DNA of 64,000 nucleotides, taken from positions 28,285-92,284 of the forward strand of contig JABVXU010000212.1 in the NCBI GenBank assembly GCA_013365365.1, written 5' to 3'. A program made the position numbers and the translations under genes. The notes beneath the pieces were generated by a model that saw only the letters and a list, made by a program, of their open reading frames with translations, did not search any database and was not told where the DNA came from. Shown here piece after piece: positions 12,501 through 27,500 of this stretch. Numbering within the stretch: the first letter of the stretch is position 1; every line of letters starts with the position of its first letter. This DNA comes from Cruorifilaria tuberocauda (Eukaryota > Nematoda > Chromadorea > Rhabditida > Onchocercidae).

Positions 12501-15500
12501 AAACTGAAATTGTTTTATTCTTATCTCATAATTTCAAATAAACTATTTATGAGTTTAAAAGAAAGATATGACGGGAATTTGCTTGAAATGAAAATGATTC
12601 AGCATTAAATAGATCCGTAAAATTGTCAGAAAATGTTCTTCTATGTTGAAATCGCTCAATTCAGGTATACCATCGCTATCAACCAGTGCGACTATTAGTA
12701 TCCATGTACTCGAATCTACATCTTTAAGTCATGCTGGTAATGATAGGGGTATACATATTGTGTTACCCTCCGTTCATTTCACTTTACAACTCGATGAGGT
12801 TGAATTTTTAATTTCACGTTTAACATAAATCAAAATTGGAGTAATTTCATTTTAAATGACAATCACATTGTCGTATTTTTAGTAACAATAAATTAAGAGT
12901 AAGATAAGCTTGTTAACCGATTACCTATTTCGTTTTTTAAGATAAAAACAAATATAATTATTAAATGCTGATGATCAGTGGCGTGATAACTCCATGTGAC
13001 TGTGAAATATTAGGTACTGATTATAATTGTCATCTTTTTCGTTTCAGAATACTTCAGCTAATGATCGCATTTATTCGGTTCGGGCTAAAATTAGTGGTTT
13101 TGATGAGCGATTTGCACGAGAAATGAAGTACTCAATAACAGTTAGTTATTAAGAAGAAAGCTAAATTAATCTTAATATTTCTTATCTCAAGTCCTCCAAT
13201 TAGTTATGAGATGCACAGAATCTGTAAATAAATTTATTCGCTTAGATCAACAGCAAAATGATATTTCATCTCTTATCGGAATCCGAATATAAAGATGAAT
13301 CTGAGGTTTGATAATCTTCCAGAATGTTTAGGCTAAATTTCGATTTCGAAATATATATTAAGTGTTGATTATAACTGTCATCTTTTTTGTCTCCAGAACA
13401 ACTTCTAGATTTTTAGCCGCTTTATTCAAACAATATTAGTCGATATTTATCGAATTAGAAGAATTACATGAATTCATCAAGAGGAAAATTTGATTTTAGC
13501 CGGTAGATAATGCAACGGATGGCGGATGGTTTACAATTGATACGAATAGCGGAGATCTGTTCACCTTGCAAAAATTGGACCACGAACTTCGACCTGCAAT
13601 AGCTGTTAGTTTATTTTAATTTGGATGAATTATGCATGAAATTCATTACAATGCAAAGTAAATTATCAAAACAGGCCACTCACTTGTATTTTCCTTCAGT
13701 GTCTGCTGAAGCCTATTCATTAAAAAACTTTAAAACTTGTAAAAAATAACTCCTTCCAGAATGTGAATAGTAAATCACTCAACCAACCACATGAACTTTA
13801 TTTTTTGGAAAAATTTATTTCTAGTTTTGCTATCTCACTCTCAAGCCGATGCTATTCCCTCTTTTGTCTCAGTTGAACCGTTTGTCTTCTATGTTTATAG
13901 TTGCATTACCTTGTCACTGGAATACCATATTTCAAATTCAAATTTTCATCTTGATGAGGCTCCTAATCTTGTGCATACGTAGGTTAACAAAGCATCTATG
14001 TCTTGCTTAATGCTTTCAGAAATTTTCAAATATAGGCAAAGTGGTTATATATTCAAATCCTATTTCAAATTGAAAAAAGGAAATGATAAATTCGGTGGAA
14101 ATCATATTATTTAAAAATAAGATTTAAAAACATTCCAATCACAGTTTTCACCATACTGTTGCTTCATTCTGATTTATATATATATATATATATATATATA
14201 AGTATTTTCTTATAACTTTAAAAGAAAGAATTCAATCTATGAGACAATTTTGAGCAAGAAATGCGCATTTCTCAATCAATGACAAATTTTACTGTTTAAT
14301 GAAGTTTATTACTGTAACAAATTTCTTCTGCCGAAACACTATGAAACCTTTGAAATGTAAGCATTAATTTAAAGCAGCAATTCGACGATTTAAAAGTAAC
14401 TGTGATATTTGCTGTTACATTCTAATACAATGCTATTATAACAAAAGTTTTTTCGTATCGAAAAAAGAAGTTCAATGTTCTAATGATCATGTTATTAAGA
14501 TAATTAAGTTATAATTTTCACGTCATTCCAAGTCACTGATAGAAACAAGCGATTTCTAGTATTATCGGAAATAAATTTCAATTTTGTTGTTTACTGAGAA
14601 TTTGATAAAAAATTTGCACTAAAACTATTCTTGGTAATACTTAAACGTCGCAAATATTATCATCATCACCTTTGTGACACTGTTTGCGTATGAATTATCA
14701 TGCTTGCTGTTACCAAATATGTTTCAATTTGTAAACATTATTATCATTTACTTATAGAGGCTGATATATTCTTATTTACAGTTTTGTAACTTTGAATAGC
14801 ATTTTTTTTGAGTAAAAAAAGTGGAATTTTAAGAGAGGATGGAAGCTAGATGAATACGGGAATGCTTTTTGACAGGAAATGTTGAAGATCTGGAAGACTT
14901 TGATGGTTCTTTCAGAACAATCAAAATTGATGAACATTAAACACAAGGGAGGAAAAGTTAAATTTTTGGCATTGAAAACTAATGTTATTATCACATTCAT
15001 CATATCTCAGATCTTCACTTTTTTGAGCTATAAACTTATTCATGTGAAAGTGAATATATGAAAACTCTCATCGCTCACCTTGTCATTAATAACTTTTCAA
15101 GTACAGTTACAAGGACTTTGGCTATTTCAACGTTCTTTTTTCGAGCATCATTTCAAGCTGCAATTTTTTTGTTTACTATGCAACAATATTTAAGCAGTTT
15201 TTAGTTAGCTTCCAAATTTTCTTCATGTACTTTCGTTTTGCTTTTCTTCTCTTTTCTCGATCAGTAATTGAAGCAAAAGATACTTAATGCTAAAGTTAAG
15301 CGAGTAATATGAGCAGAATTCGAAATTTTAAATATTGCATTGATTACTAAGTGATGGCGCTACCCAGCACGGATTTCATTTCAATTCTTCCTTTCAAAAA
15401 GAAGAAAAGAAGGACAGCCGTTCGTACAATATAATTCGATGAAATATGGCACGCACAAAATTTGAAATGATTCTATGTCTTTCTTCGTAAGGTGCGAGCC

Positions 15501-18500
15501 ATTGTCATAAACTGAAAATTTCCGGTTATTTAATCAATGAGCAGATGGCTGAATGATTAAAGTGTGTAATGGCTTCGTTTCATGTATAAGTCTTTAATAT
15601 CCTCAAAGATTTGATATTTTCCGAGAAAATCTCATTTTTTATATTTGTGCAAAATTTGTCATGAATTTGGCAGTGGCGGTTTCAATGGAAAATATTGGAA
15701 TGAGTGTATGTACTTTTGGGCATATGTGTGTATATGTTTGTGTGTCATAAGCTTATTTCGTGAACGATAGTAAATCTCGAGTATTAGTTTATTCCTCTGT
15801 TAGTATTTCCTTGGATATTCTTTGTTAATATTTCCAATCTGCAAAAAGCCCTAATTGATTAATGCTATGAACCTTGAAGTAATGTTCTTATCTAACTAGG
15901 AGAGGCGAGGAGAAAAAAATTAATGTAAATGAAGAAATAGTGATAGCTTATCAGCAGCGAGTGCTGCTGAAAAAGTTTGGTGACAGACTGAATTCAGTTA
16001 TTTCCTAAAAACGTAATATTATCTTAGACGTTACACCAAGTTAAGTTATATTAGAAAAGAAATATTAGCAATTAATAATCTTGATTAGAGGAAGCTGAAT
16101 ACCACGAAATAGTTCTATTTTGGTCTAATAATAAGTCCAAAGTATATATTATAAGAAAATATCTCCATAATTTTATAGCAATTCTATCGTTTTTTAGAGC
16201 AGTATAGATTTAAAAGTATGTTTGTCTTATCTGTTAAATTTGTCCGGTCAACATCTGCCTTTTCTTTTAATGCGCTGATATTTGGGTGGAAGATGTAGAT
16301 TTGATGATGGCATTACAGCATATCAAAAAGCACCGCGCTAACTTCTCAAATTTTTGTTTTTTTAATGTCAAAATTTTATGAAGTCCTGCAGTTTCGTCTT
16401 TCTAACAATTTCAGTATTTCAAGGGAAACTCCATTTTCGTTTCCTTTAATTTGCATGGAAATCCATGGCTCACGCTGTTGAATCGGTATCATTTCCAGAT
16501 TCTTTATGTTCAGAAATTGATGACCGGAAAAAGTAACTACTATTCTTTTCAGGTTTCCCTGCAGTAACATCCAATAATGACGACGGTAGTAATATTTATT
16601 AAATTTTGTGCTTATCTAAGTTGCGCAAAAAATATATATTTTCAAAGTAGTTTCGAGTAAAATACAAAATAAGATTGTTTTGTGCGGGAAAATCTTTCCT
16701 TAATTACACATAATATCTCAACACTTTGTGGTAAGAAGGATCCGCTTATCAGAAATGTTCTCTGTTTATAATCATTACTTCTGAGTCAAAAATTTGTGTA
16801 AAATCTGATTGTAATTATTTGTTTTCTCGGTGCTTTTTAAAAGAAATGTTTCTCTTCGTTATCGCAGAAACCCGGCCAGCCGAGACTTGTTTTCCTGTTT
16901 CCACTTTTTTTGGAAATACGAACTCGAATAAGAAGCAATTAACTTCAAATTACCGGAGCGAAATTATCATCCATCATTTTTTTTTACTCAGAATTTCCTT
17001 CCACCATTTCTATGAGCCACGAATGGTCAATTTTTACTCGTTGCCAACAGTGGGAGAATTTTTGAATTGCAGTCGATTAGAAGCTATTTCGGAGGTAAGA
17101 GTAAGAGGAACGCACGTGACTGTAATATCTTCTTGACATGAGAAAGCGTTTTGCTGTTGTTACCGGAGTAGATATCAGATTAGTTTTTTTACTTTTATGA
17201 AATGAAGTGTATTAATCTTTTTTCAGGTGAGTCCGCACCGTTCTTCTTCTTCACCCATTTCTAACTAAAAAAGAAGCATATAAGTTATCATTTCCAAATC
17301 AACGTTTTTCGAAACCTTTTTTCGTGGCAGATAGTCTTTTATTTCAAAAATTTTATCGTTTTCCCAATATACCTAGAAAAAATTCATCACTATTAGAGCT
17401 GAAATAAAAGTGAATAGTAAAATGACATGTTTTTGTGATGATTGATAAAAATTCATTCTTTCCTTATTGCATTTTAATTTAAAAATTTTCATGAGTGAGA
17501 TTTAGCATTTTATTCCCGACTGTTATTTGGACTGCTGTTTCTGCTCTTCAACATGTTTGCAGATTTCTTTTTCAACGAAATATTCTTTTCATTGGAATTT
17601 AAAAATGACCAAAATTTCGAACTATCATCTCTCCTCCTTCTCACTTCTTTGTTACTATCATTGCCGGGGGTATCGTATCGTATCGTATGCTTGCAGCTGT
17701 TATTTATGGATCATAAAAGAAACGAATTTAAGAGAGATGCTGAAAGATTGTTTATATGTATAATTCGACGGAAGTTGTTTTTTCTTCAATCCTTTGACTT
17801 TCGCTTTCGTTATGAAATTCACCAAGAACTGTTTTCTTTACAGTTTCCTTTTCCTTTAGTTAAGGTGGAATGAGAGAAGACACGACTTTTTTTGTGTAAC
17901 TTTCTTCGCTTTCAAATATTTCCAATTAAAAAAACCCTTCAATTTATGTTATTTCAAACTCCCTTCCTCTCCTATTTTTATCCTTAATCCGTCTGTTATC
18001 AATAAGGAAGATAAGGAAGAAATAACAATGCATAATTTTTAAACTGTAAGAACTTTTGGTCCCTAAGTTCCAATTTCAAACAAGTCTGTAAGACAGGACG
18101 GCTAAGCAATTTCTTCTCACCTTCATTTTAAATCCCTGCATTTTATTTCTTGTCTTCCCTTATTTCTGCCCTTTCAAATATTAGCTCTATAAAAATAAAA
18201 GAAAACGGAAAAGCTTTAGAGAATCACAATCCTACTCTGTCATCAATTTCAATACTGTGACATTATTTCTCGATTTTTCCATTTCCTGCTAAATAACTTC
18301 AAGTTCAAATATATTGATCAAAATTTCGTCAAATACTGAGGACTTTTTCCAGTGTCACTAAAATTTCATTCAAGAGAGGGAAGATGAAAGAAGAAAAAGA
18401 TTTTGAGAATGTCAAACCTAAAAGATACGGAGGACATACCTTTCCTTGATAACATTTATGCCCAAGAAAATCATCTTTAGAATAACTGAATAAAATATCT

Positions 18501-21500
18501 GAATTCCTTCAAATGTCAATCGATCTGCTGAAGATCATATCTCCCACACTTCAACGTGGATAATCAATCATTACATCATAATGTTCATATCAGAAGCCTT
18601 CCGTTTGATCAAAAGCGGTGGTTATTTGCAAATGTTTTCATTTTTAGCTTGAAATGGTATGAAGTAAGCATGAATAGATGGGAATTTGTCCGGTCGATTT
18701 GACCTTACGTCAACTGACTGCGAAGAAGTGGAAGAGCCGGAAACGGTTTTGGAGAAGAGAAGCTTTCAGTTTTTCCTTCCATTTTCATTGTCCTTTACTG
18801 AAAAGCCAAGGGGAACGAATATCGATCGTCTCGCTTCAAACGTCCCACTAAATGCATTAATTATTTGACATGTCCTTTTGCGTAATTTATTTGCTTATTT
18901 TTTTCAATCTGATAGCGAGGGAGAAGAGAAATAACGGAGGAGGGAGAGAAGAGAGATATTTCGGATATAGCAGGAGGTCGTCGAAGAGAAGCGATCGATT
19001 AGACGGAAGAAAAAACAAATTGCTTTTATTCCTTCCTCTGTATTTACTCTAAAGGTTTCCAGTGGAATGTCAGGTATTGTATTTAGGCCGTTCCTTCTGC
19101 AACGTCTGTTTGTAGTCGTGGAATTCCAGAGCTATTTATCAAGATGAAGTTTATCATGTTGGTAGCAATTAAATTGATATCATCACACTCCTGTCTTTCA
19201 CAGGTCCTTAACATCAGTTTGGTAATAAATCGAGTTTTAAATGTGTGAATTGCTGAGGCGTGATGTCGTGAGCGTACTTTTCACAGTGACACTATCGTTG
19301 GATTAGAAGAGCATACAGAAGAGCATGTTTTTATTTTTTATTACAGATATAGCTATTTAAAGGGTTGACGCGGAAAGTCAGTGGAGTGTTTGGGAAGGAA
19401 TGGAAAGAGCAGTCACTGTCAAGTGGTTTATTTTTCCAATTTTGTTGCTGAAGCTGTCTCTGTAATCTGATATCTTTGTGTTATTTCTCGGGCATCTTTC
19501 CTTTCCCGCTGAATATAAACCTTCCAGGTGCAACCATCCCACACTTTTTTTAAAGTTTTAAAATAATCTCTCGATATAATTTCTCATAAAATAATCACAA
19601 TGTGCCGTTTCATTGAATTTTTCCGGCTATTCGCTCGTTTGCTTCCTCTTCCCTTTTCTCCCTTTTTGCGTGTGAGGTAAGCTGAATTTATTTCAGAAAT
19701 ATACTTAAACTCGATAAATCGTATTTCTATTTCATACCGGATTACTCCATTTTGAACTTCATCGGTAATTTTCCGGTTGTCGTTTATGCATTATCTTAGC
19801 ATTCTAAGTGTAACTGCCAAGCAAAGTTTTGAAAATTTTGGATTCGGTATGAGTTTCGATATGCGGTGTGAATTTACGCAGTCTGTGTTTACTGTAAAAA
19901 GGGAAACAAGTGGTACTGAAAAAAAGTCTTTTGGAAACTGCTGAAAAATCTTGTTTCGTCATTTTTGATGGTCATTTTATCACTAATTTCATTCGTATTA
20001 TTTCTCCATGTTATCGAATATCACAGGGTGATGGGGTTTGAGGAAAATTAAAATTAATTGCACATTTGATTGCAGTTTTGATATTCTAATTCAATTTCGG
20101 TAATCAGTTACCGTTGCAGTAAGATTCTTATGTAGCACGTCTGGCATGTAGAGTCTGTAATTTTCAGATTGCAATTATTAGTTTGCGGAAACCGGTTACT
20201 AGTTTCACTTAAAATGAAAACATAAAAAATCGAACATTAAAGAATGGATTTTACTTTACATGACCAATTACTATTACTAGTTGTGCAAGAGAATTATTAT
20301 TATTTGATATATCGATTCTTTTTTGTTGAGGATAGCATTAATGACAACTAAGGAAAAAGTAACAAATTAATATTATGCTGGGAAGAGAATAAATCAAGCA
20401 CTTAAAAATCTATATTTTGAAAGAAAAAAGGGCGAAGTCAGAATAAAGACTTGGTCATTGACCATTGTTTTGTTTATTTTAATGCAAACTTTGTAAAAAT
20501 TCTTCAGAAGTATCTGCAAAAGTATGGAGTGATTTTTATTACACATCAATTTATTTCCACACGCTTTTTAATTTCCGTTTCAACTTCAAATTCACTGCTA
20601 TTTCGTTTTTGTTAGAATAGAATAATGAATTATAATCGAATTGGTTTTTTTTCCTTCTTTTTCCGTAATTGCTTTAAACCGAAAAAGAAATATATCACTG
20701 AATTTCTCAATTAACACATTCTGTGTGTGCAACTTCTAAAAAATAATGGTTTTGCTATAAAATGTTAAGTTGCTAGCGTTTGCGTTTATCTCCCAGAATG
20801 TGTTTAGGAATAACACAGAATAAAATGATAAAAATTTCAAGTTTCTAGAGTTATCTTAATTGAAGTTAATCTTTCCTCTGCTAGAAGGCTCCTTATTCAC
20901 ATGGAGATGACCTAGAATACACTTAAGTTTTAAAGGTGAAGAATTTTATGGATTTTTTTCTTTAACGGACTACAAATAAGATAAAAGGGAAGGACGAGAT
21001 TGAAACAAAAAAGGTTTCCTTTAATAGAAGCGATTTTCCAGTGTGAAATGAAATGCAATGGTAAACGGTTTTTCAACAGTTCTTGCTGTATAAAGTATGA
21101 ACTTTCTTATTTACTTTTTCCAGCCTTAAATCTTCGTTTCATTATTGAAAAATGCTTTTCCGTTTAGAAAATTTGACATTGTTTGTTTGTACACATTTTC
21201 GTAGTTTTTCGCAAGACTTACTCCAGCACTCTTGAAGGTCATTATAGCGTTTAGCGATCATTTCAATAAGAAAAATTTTGTAATCTTTCATAAATATAAA
21301 TTGAAACTTGAAGAATTTCATTCATCCACTCCAATGATTTATATTGTAAAAAACGGAATTAGCAATTTCTGCGCACATACATTGCGAATTTCGTTTTTTA
21401 ACTCTTTTTCAGAAATATGAAAATGTCAATGCTATGAAGAAGTTCATCTAGAATTTATCATTTTATTTTAAAGGAGTATCTGAATCGTCTGTTTGGTTCA

Positions 21501-24500
21501 TGAATCTTAAATTTAGCTTGTTAATGTAATCGAATTGGATAGATGGACGTGTATCATCATATCATCACAACAAATACATCGTGAATGTGTCCCTGAAGGT
21601 CGAGAGGGATTCTCCGTGCCTGTTTGTTGGCGGTAGTTGACAGACAGCAAAGTTGGCACTAATGACGTGAGAAGGACAATCGCACTTCTTTCAACTATTG
21701 AAATGTTTTATGGATACAAAAAAAGAAAAGATAAAGGAACATCTGTCCTTTAACAAAGGGCGACCCATTAAATGTACTTCTTCCTCTTCCCTTCTCCCTT
21801 CTCAGCAACTGATAACGTATATTTTATGGATACTGTTTTCTCCTCTCCATCCTATTCACCTTATTAATATTAATAATTTTAGTCTATACCATTTTTTCCA
21901 CCAGTTCACTTCCTCAATTGACAACAGCTATATAAGTGGTCTAAGGTGCTATTAGGAGTTATTATGTCACTGTTAAATATCAGGTTTCTCGAATTTGCAT
22001 GCTTTTTGTACTAATTCCTATCCTCTAATACTCGTTACTTCCTCACTTTTTCATTCTGATTCTTGATCATTTCTTTCTACAAGTTTAAAAGATACAGCCG
22101 AGATATGAAGCCGGCGAAATCGCAGATAAAGGCAATTACAGGTGGGATGTTGAAGAACTAGATACTCTATTAATGAGTAATTTACTATGTTAATATGATA
22201 ATTCAAAATTGCTTCTGAAGACAAAAATTCAGTAAATAAAATTTTTTCTCAACTTGGCAGTAGACTTTTTTTATTTTAATCAATACAATTTGTAAAGTTT
22301 TGGATAGTCAAACTCAAGAAAATTCTTCTTTTTAGTTTACATTAGTTTTTCTGCAATGTCATCGCAAATTTACTATTCGTAATACTAATCGGATAATTTG
22401 TATTCGTCTTGCTGAATATCTGTCTAGAAGCTTTACGTTAAATCGTCTATGTATATTTTTATAAGCAATCGTATTCGGTATTTGTATGTTATTTCGCAAA
22501 TCACTTTGATATCCGAAATCACGATACGTCAGAATTTAACGAGGAAAGATTGGATTACGGCTATTGAACAAGCTTTCACTATCCACCATCTCGAAATTCA
22601 GGATTTTCAGAGGGAAGTTTGCTCGTTGGAATGGTGATGGTGTCGTTGATCTCGCAGCAAAGACCGAGTGATAAGTTATCCTGTGTTCTACTAAAAGATG
22701 AATGCTATTGAGAAGTTAGACAAAATTTTACGACGTCTAAGTAGCAAGACTCGACGTGCCACTACAAGACGTATAAATTGTCATTCAGAAGTGTCCAGTT
22801 CAAATAGTGATGAAGATGATTTAGTAGAACAACAAACGGATATCTCAAAAAATGACCGCAAAGGTGGCAGTAACCGTCGGATACATTTGAAGCCAATAGT
22901 GCCGACTATTCAAAATATCGGGACGACAGCAGTAACAAAACAATACGCAGTAAGTGAGAAACTTTTTTGACACTGATGGGATTTCAGCTTGGCAGTCAAT
23001 TATCATGTTTATTCAGTCGCAATGGTATGACATCATTTACAGGAACAGGTGGAAAGAGCACATAACCTGCAGCAAGCAGAAGAGCAGAAGACTGAAGAGA
23101 ATGGGCATCTGAAAAGTGAGGAAACTCCTGACGGCGAAGTATTAAGTGATAGCAACTGCGAGACTTTCAAACCACTGTTACCGCCTTCCAGGTTGCTGGG
23201 CCAGGTTGTGATGTGCTCCACCACTCACGATAAATCATGCGAATCCGAAGATGCCGATTACGTGTCCGATTATTCTACTTATGGGGTGCAACGAAGCGCA
23301 ACACGGAAATCAATTTACGAATTGGACATGTCTATGGATGAATCGTTGCCAGAATCGTGCGGACGTGAAAGTGGTTACTTATCTGGAATTGATGTACGGT
23401 ATAGCATGTCAGCTGCTGAATCACCTGCTTTATCACCACTTGGGGTAGCTTTTTTTCGGGCTCAACCACTGTTCCACCGTACGCTTGGAACGATCACACA
23501 GCAATCTTTTGGCAGTGAAGAGTTGCAAAAGAACGAAAAGAGTAACTTGAAAGTGGTTGCTATTCCACGACAAGTTGGCATTGCAAGAGATCTGAAGCTT
23601 CAGGATGAGGAAGCCAAGATACCGGATTATGTAAGTACTGAAAAATTACTCCGGGATAGCATTGCGGAAACAAAGTATATAACGACGATTTTTGAGCTTT
23701 CATCGGGTGGTATCGTTGGCCTAATTGATGATGTTCTGAACGAATTTAGTTTGTGGTTCCATGAAGAGATTGGCCTTCTGGGAATTGCATGCGAGGTGCA
23801 ATGGTCCGTACCGGAGAAACACCGTCATCTTGCCTCCGAAAAAAGGTACTCTGTTCCTCTCTTTTAACCTAATGCTGAAGATTAGGAGTATATCACTACA
23901 CATGACTTATCGCAGTAATATCCAAGGAAGTGATGGAAATTGATTATAGACCATTAATATGAGAAGGAATAAATTATATGTGTGAAAGTTGCGTCATGTG
24001 AAATAACATTGATTATTTATTTTTGAGGCAGAAAGAGATTTTTCCTTATTTCAAAGTTTTTTGTGAAGGTATGAATAGAGAATTTTAATGGCTATTTGAG
24101 TAATTTAATTCATTATTTGACTTTTTCAATGAATTCACTAATGAAGCTGGACTAAAATCTAGAATGAAGGAAGCTCTTCATCAGTCACTCCGGCAAAACA
24201 ACCGCCGTGTATTAAATATGAAAAGTAGAACTGGTAATTATCATTTGCCGTTAACGATGATATCAGCTATAACAGAGGAAAATTGTGCACGCAACTGTCA
24301 TTTAAATTGCTTTCAAGGTAAATCCTTGACGTAGCTGCAATTTTGGATGAATTTAATTTTATTCTGGAAAAATTAACAGCTTTAAAAGAGAACGACAAAA
24401 ATTTCGACGTCCTTCAGACTTTTTGTTGATACCAAATATTAAAGAAAGACTTTAAATGAAATATTCAAAGTTCATATGTTTGCGAAGGAATCTTTAATTT

Positions 24501-27500
24501 AGAGAATTTGCTATAGAGGATTAAACATGGGTTGAATCGAAAGTTGGGGTTGAAATTCCTTTTCAAGTTGAATAGGATCGAATTCTATACTTAATAAGGC
24601 GATTTAATGATATTCGAGGTTATCCGGAAACCTATTTGTGTAAAAAATATCCGAAAAATCCGTGTCAATTTGTTCGTTAACTTAGGTGTTTATCGTCGCT
24701 TCTACACGTCGTTGTTGCCGTATCAACACAGAGACGCAGGTGTGTGGCATAGTCCGTACTGGAATTTGAGTGATATCAACCAACAAAGTTCACAAAAGCC
24801 AAATCCGGAACAATTCATTTTTGGATGTGATCCAACTAAACTTGATGTTGGCAGTTTGGTTGCTGTCAATGTTATCGCACTGAGAATTGCGTTATAGATG
24901 ATGCTAAACAAATAATATTTTTTTGAGTAAAAACAAAAAGCTTTCAAATAGCATCATTTTCCGAAACTTCTGTCGTAATTAGTTGCAATAATTGCAAGAA
25001 CGGTAGGCAATATCTTCCAGTTTACGAATCTATTCAAAAATTTGTGACCATGGAATATTTAATGTTATTCCTGGCCATTTTTACTCAAAATTTAATCTAA
25101 ATTCTTATGCTCCTTTAACTTTCTTGTCAATCAGAAAATTCTAAAGACAAATATCATCACAGAGAATTTATTTTTGAGTTGGTCTAAACTGTACAATTTG
25201 AAAAGTTACACTTGCCGTGCTTGACACTTGTTGCCGTTTAACTCTGGCTCCTTACAGAACGATGTTTTCGTTATCATTTATTCCATACTTTTAGCAGTAA
25301 TCATTCATAACTCCTATGAAACTTCTAAACGTATTGCGTAAAATGATAGATCTGTGTTCTTTCTTCAGCTATTGTTTCAATCCTTATTCGATGTGCAAGT
25401 GTACTAAATTCATCGATTAAAATACACTTAGACTGTCGTTAAATTATTATTAATATAATTCTTAAGAATTTAAATTGTATATTATTTTTTTATCAGATCT
25501 ACAGCAATATCCTTTATTTTACAAATTTAGATGAATTAGATAAACCTTAATTATTCTGTTTATTCTGAAATATGATTTATATTAGTCTTCAAGATTATCT
25601 TAATTTTGTTTTTATTCTCGGCTTTTTAATTCATAATTCTTTAGCAGCATTCAGGCTTACGCTCCCAATCGGTTATTCATCCGTAATGACATTGAATCTA
25701 TGAACCAATGCTTTAATTTTTTTGAATTTTTAATTCTTCATTTCGAAAGCTGAGCTATATCATCATTATTTCAAATTCGAATACGTTTTAATGTATTTTT
25801 ATTTGCAAATAGTATCATATAACATGGTGCCTTCCTGTCCATTAATCCAGCACCCTATGAAAATTGTATTTCTCCAAAATTTTATAAATAAATAATCTAT
25901 ATTTAGGGTATTTCTGCAAGAATTATAAATATAGAATTCGTTACTTTCGATTGATTGAAATTTGAAAATTAAAATTTGAATTAGAAAATACTGCTAATTT
26001 GCAATTTTATGCAAAATGGTCACTTATGTGCAGGTGCTACTAGCTTCTTAATAATACTCAGTAACCTTAAAGTCAGTTTGCAAGCATTTCATTTCATGCA
26101 TGTAAATGAAAACAATAACTTGGAAACATTTTCGAAATTCCGTCAGTTCACTAACATACAAAATAAACTCTTCAAATTCAATACTTTTCCGACGCACAAG
26201 CAATTATTATTCAATGGGAAAACACAAGGAGTGGCTTAGTTTCATTTTCTCAGATTTAATTTATTTAATTTAAATGATTCTTCAAATAAAAAGGATTTTT
26301 TAAACCTTTGCTGCTAAAGTAAGTTTTAACTGTTCAGTTAGTTTTTGCTAATAAGATCAATTTCTATATTTCTCGTCCTTGTTTTTTATCCAAGCAATAC
26401 AGTAGTATGCGGCCTGTGACTCATCACTTTTCCCTTACTTATGAGAAGCGGTGATGGGTCGATTCAAGGTTTGGAAAGTTCTGTTCTTTTTGATGATCAC
26501 AACAGTTTTGCTCAAGTCAAAAGCAGTATACAGGAAATACTTTGTGGCATATCCGTAGTTTTTCTCCTTTACGATGACTGATAGGGTTCACGTCACTAGA
26601 GAGCTGGTGAAATGTTTTCATAACCTGCATTCGATGTCTGATCTAAATACTGTTTTTTCGTTTACGATTTTATCGAGCAAATTGACGTATTGCCTTGAAA
26701 TTATTACCGTTAAAAAGCGATCTGAGAATGCCTCCTAGTTTTATTCCTAAGTAAAATCTTTTTATTGTATTAGAGCAGTGAAATTTCCAAACCGGAGATT
26801 TTAAGAGAAAATTGTTAGTATTAAACGATTTTAGCTAAAAGTAAAGGCGGAAAATGCAATGGAAGTGGACAAAACAGCAACACGTTTGCTGCGAATTGAA
26901 GTCAAGGATGTCAATGACAATTTGCCAGTCTTTTCAGAAATTCACAGCGTATTTTTTTTGGAAATTTTATTTCTCATTTATGAAAAATAAAATTCTAATA
27001 GGACAGAAAAGTCGATTTTCACTAAAGATTTCCATTTTCTTTTCCCTAACTCGCATTTTTTGTGCACAAAAGAAGATTGGAAGACAATAATGACTTAGTG
27101 ATGTCCGTCAGAAATAGCATTGTTAAAATCGACTAGCAAAATCTGAAATGCTGAGCGGCAGTTTCACATTTATCTTGATGACTGATTCACATCATACACC
27201 GATCATTAAATTTCAGTCAGTACCTTTAGTATTTCCAATTCAACCGGATAATGCGATCGTTGGACGATTGAAAGCAATAGATATAGATGATGCGCCGTAC
27301 AATTCGACGTATTACTATATACTACCTAGTTGTAAGCCTTATTTCCTCCTATGATAACGGGAAAATTGAATTTAACAGTCAAATAACAAATCGGATGAAT
27401 GAAATATAAAAAAGAAAGCGAGAGCGAGAAGTTAATCTAACTAAAATCACTATAAAGGTTCAAATCGAAGTGACGCATTTATTATTGATAAACAAACTGG

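Noticed and set aside
15354..15434. Short ATG frame MALPSTDFISILPF ending in a Lys/Arg-rich run
   Set aside because: Only 26 codons, no clear donor, cannot be joined to the nested gene 7 kb downstream.
16819..17873. Open frames of up to 106 codons in the pyrimidine-rich intron
   Set aside because: Phe/Ser/Leu-rich translations of pyrimidine tracts; no protein features.
26009..26239. 76-codon ATG frame in the cadherin intron
   Set aside because: No splice signals, homology or polyadenylation context; compatible with chance in this base composition.
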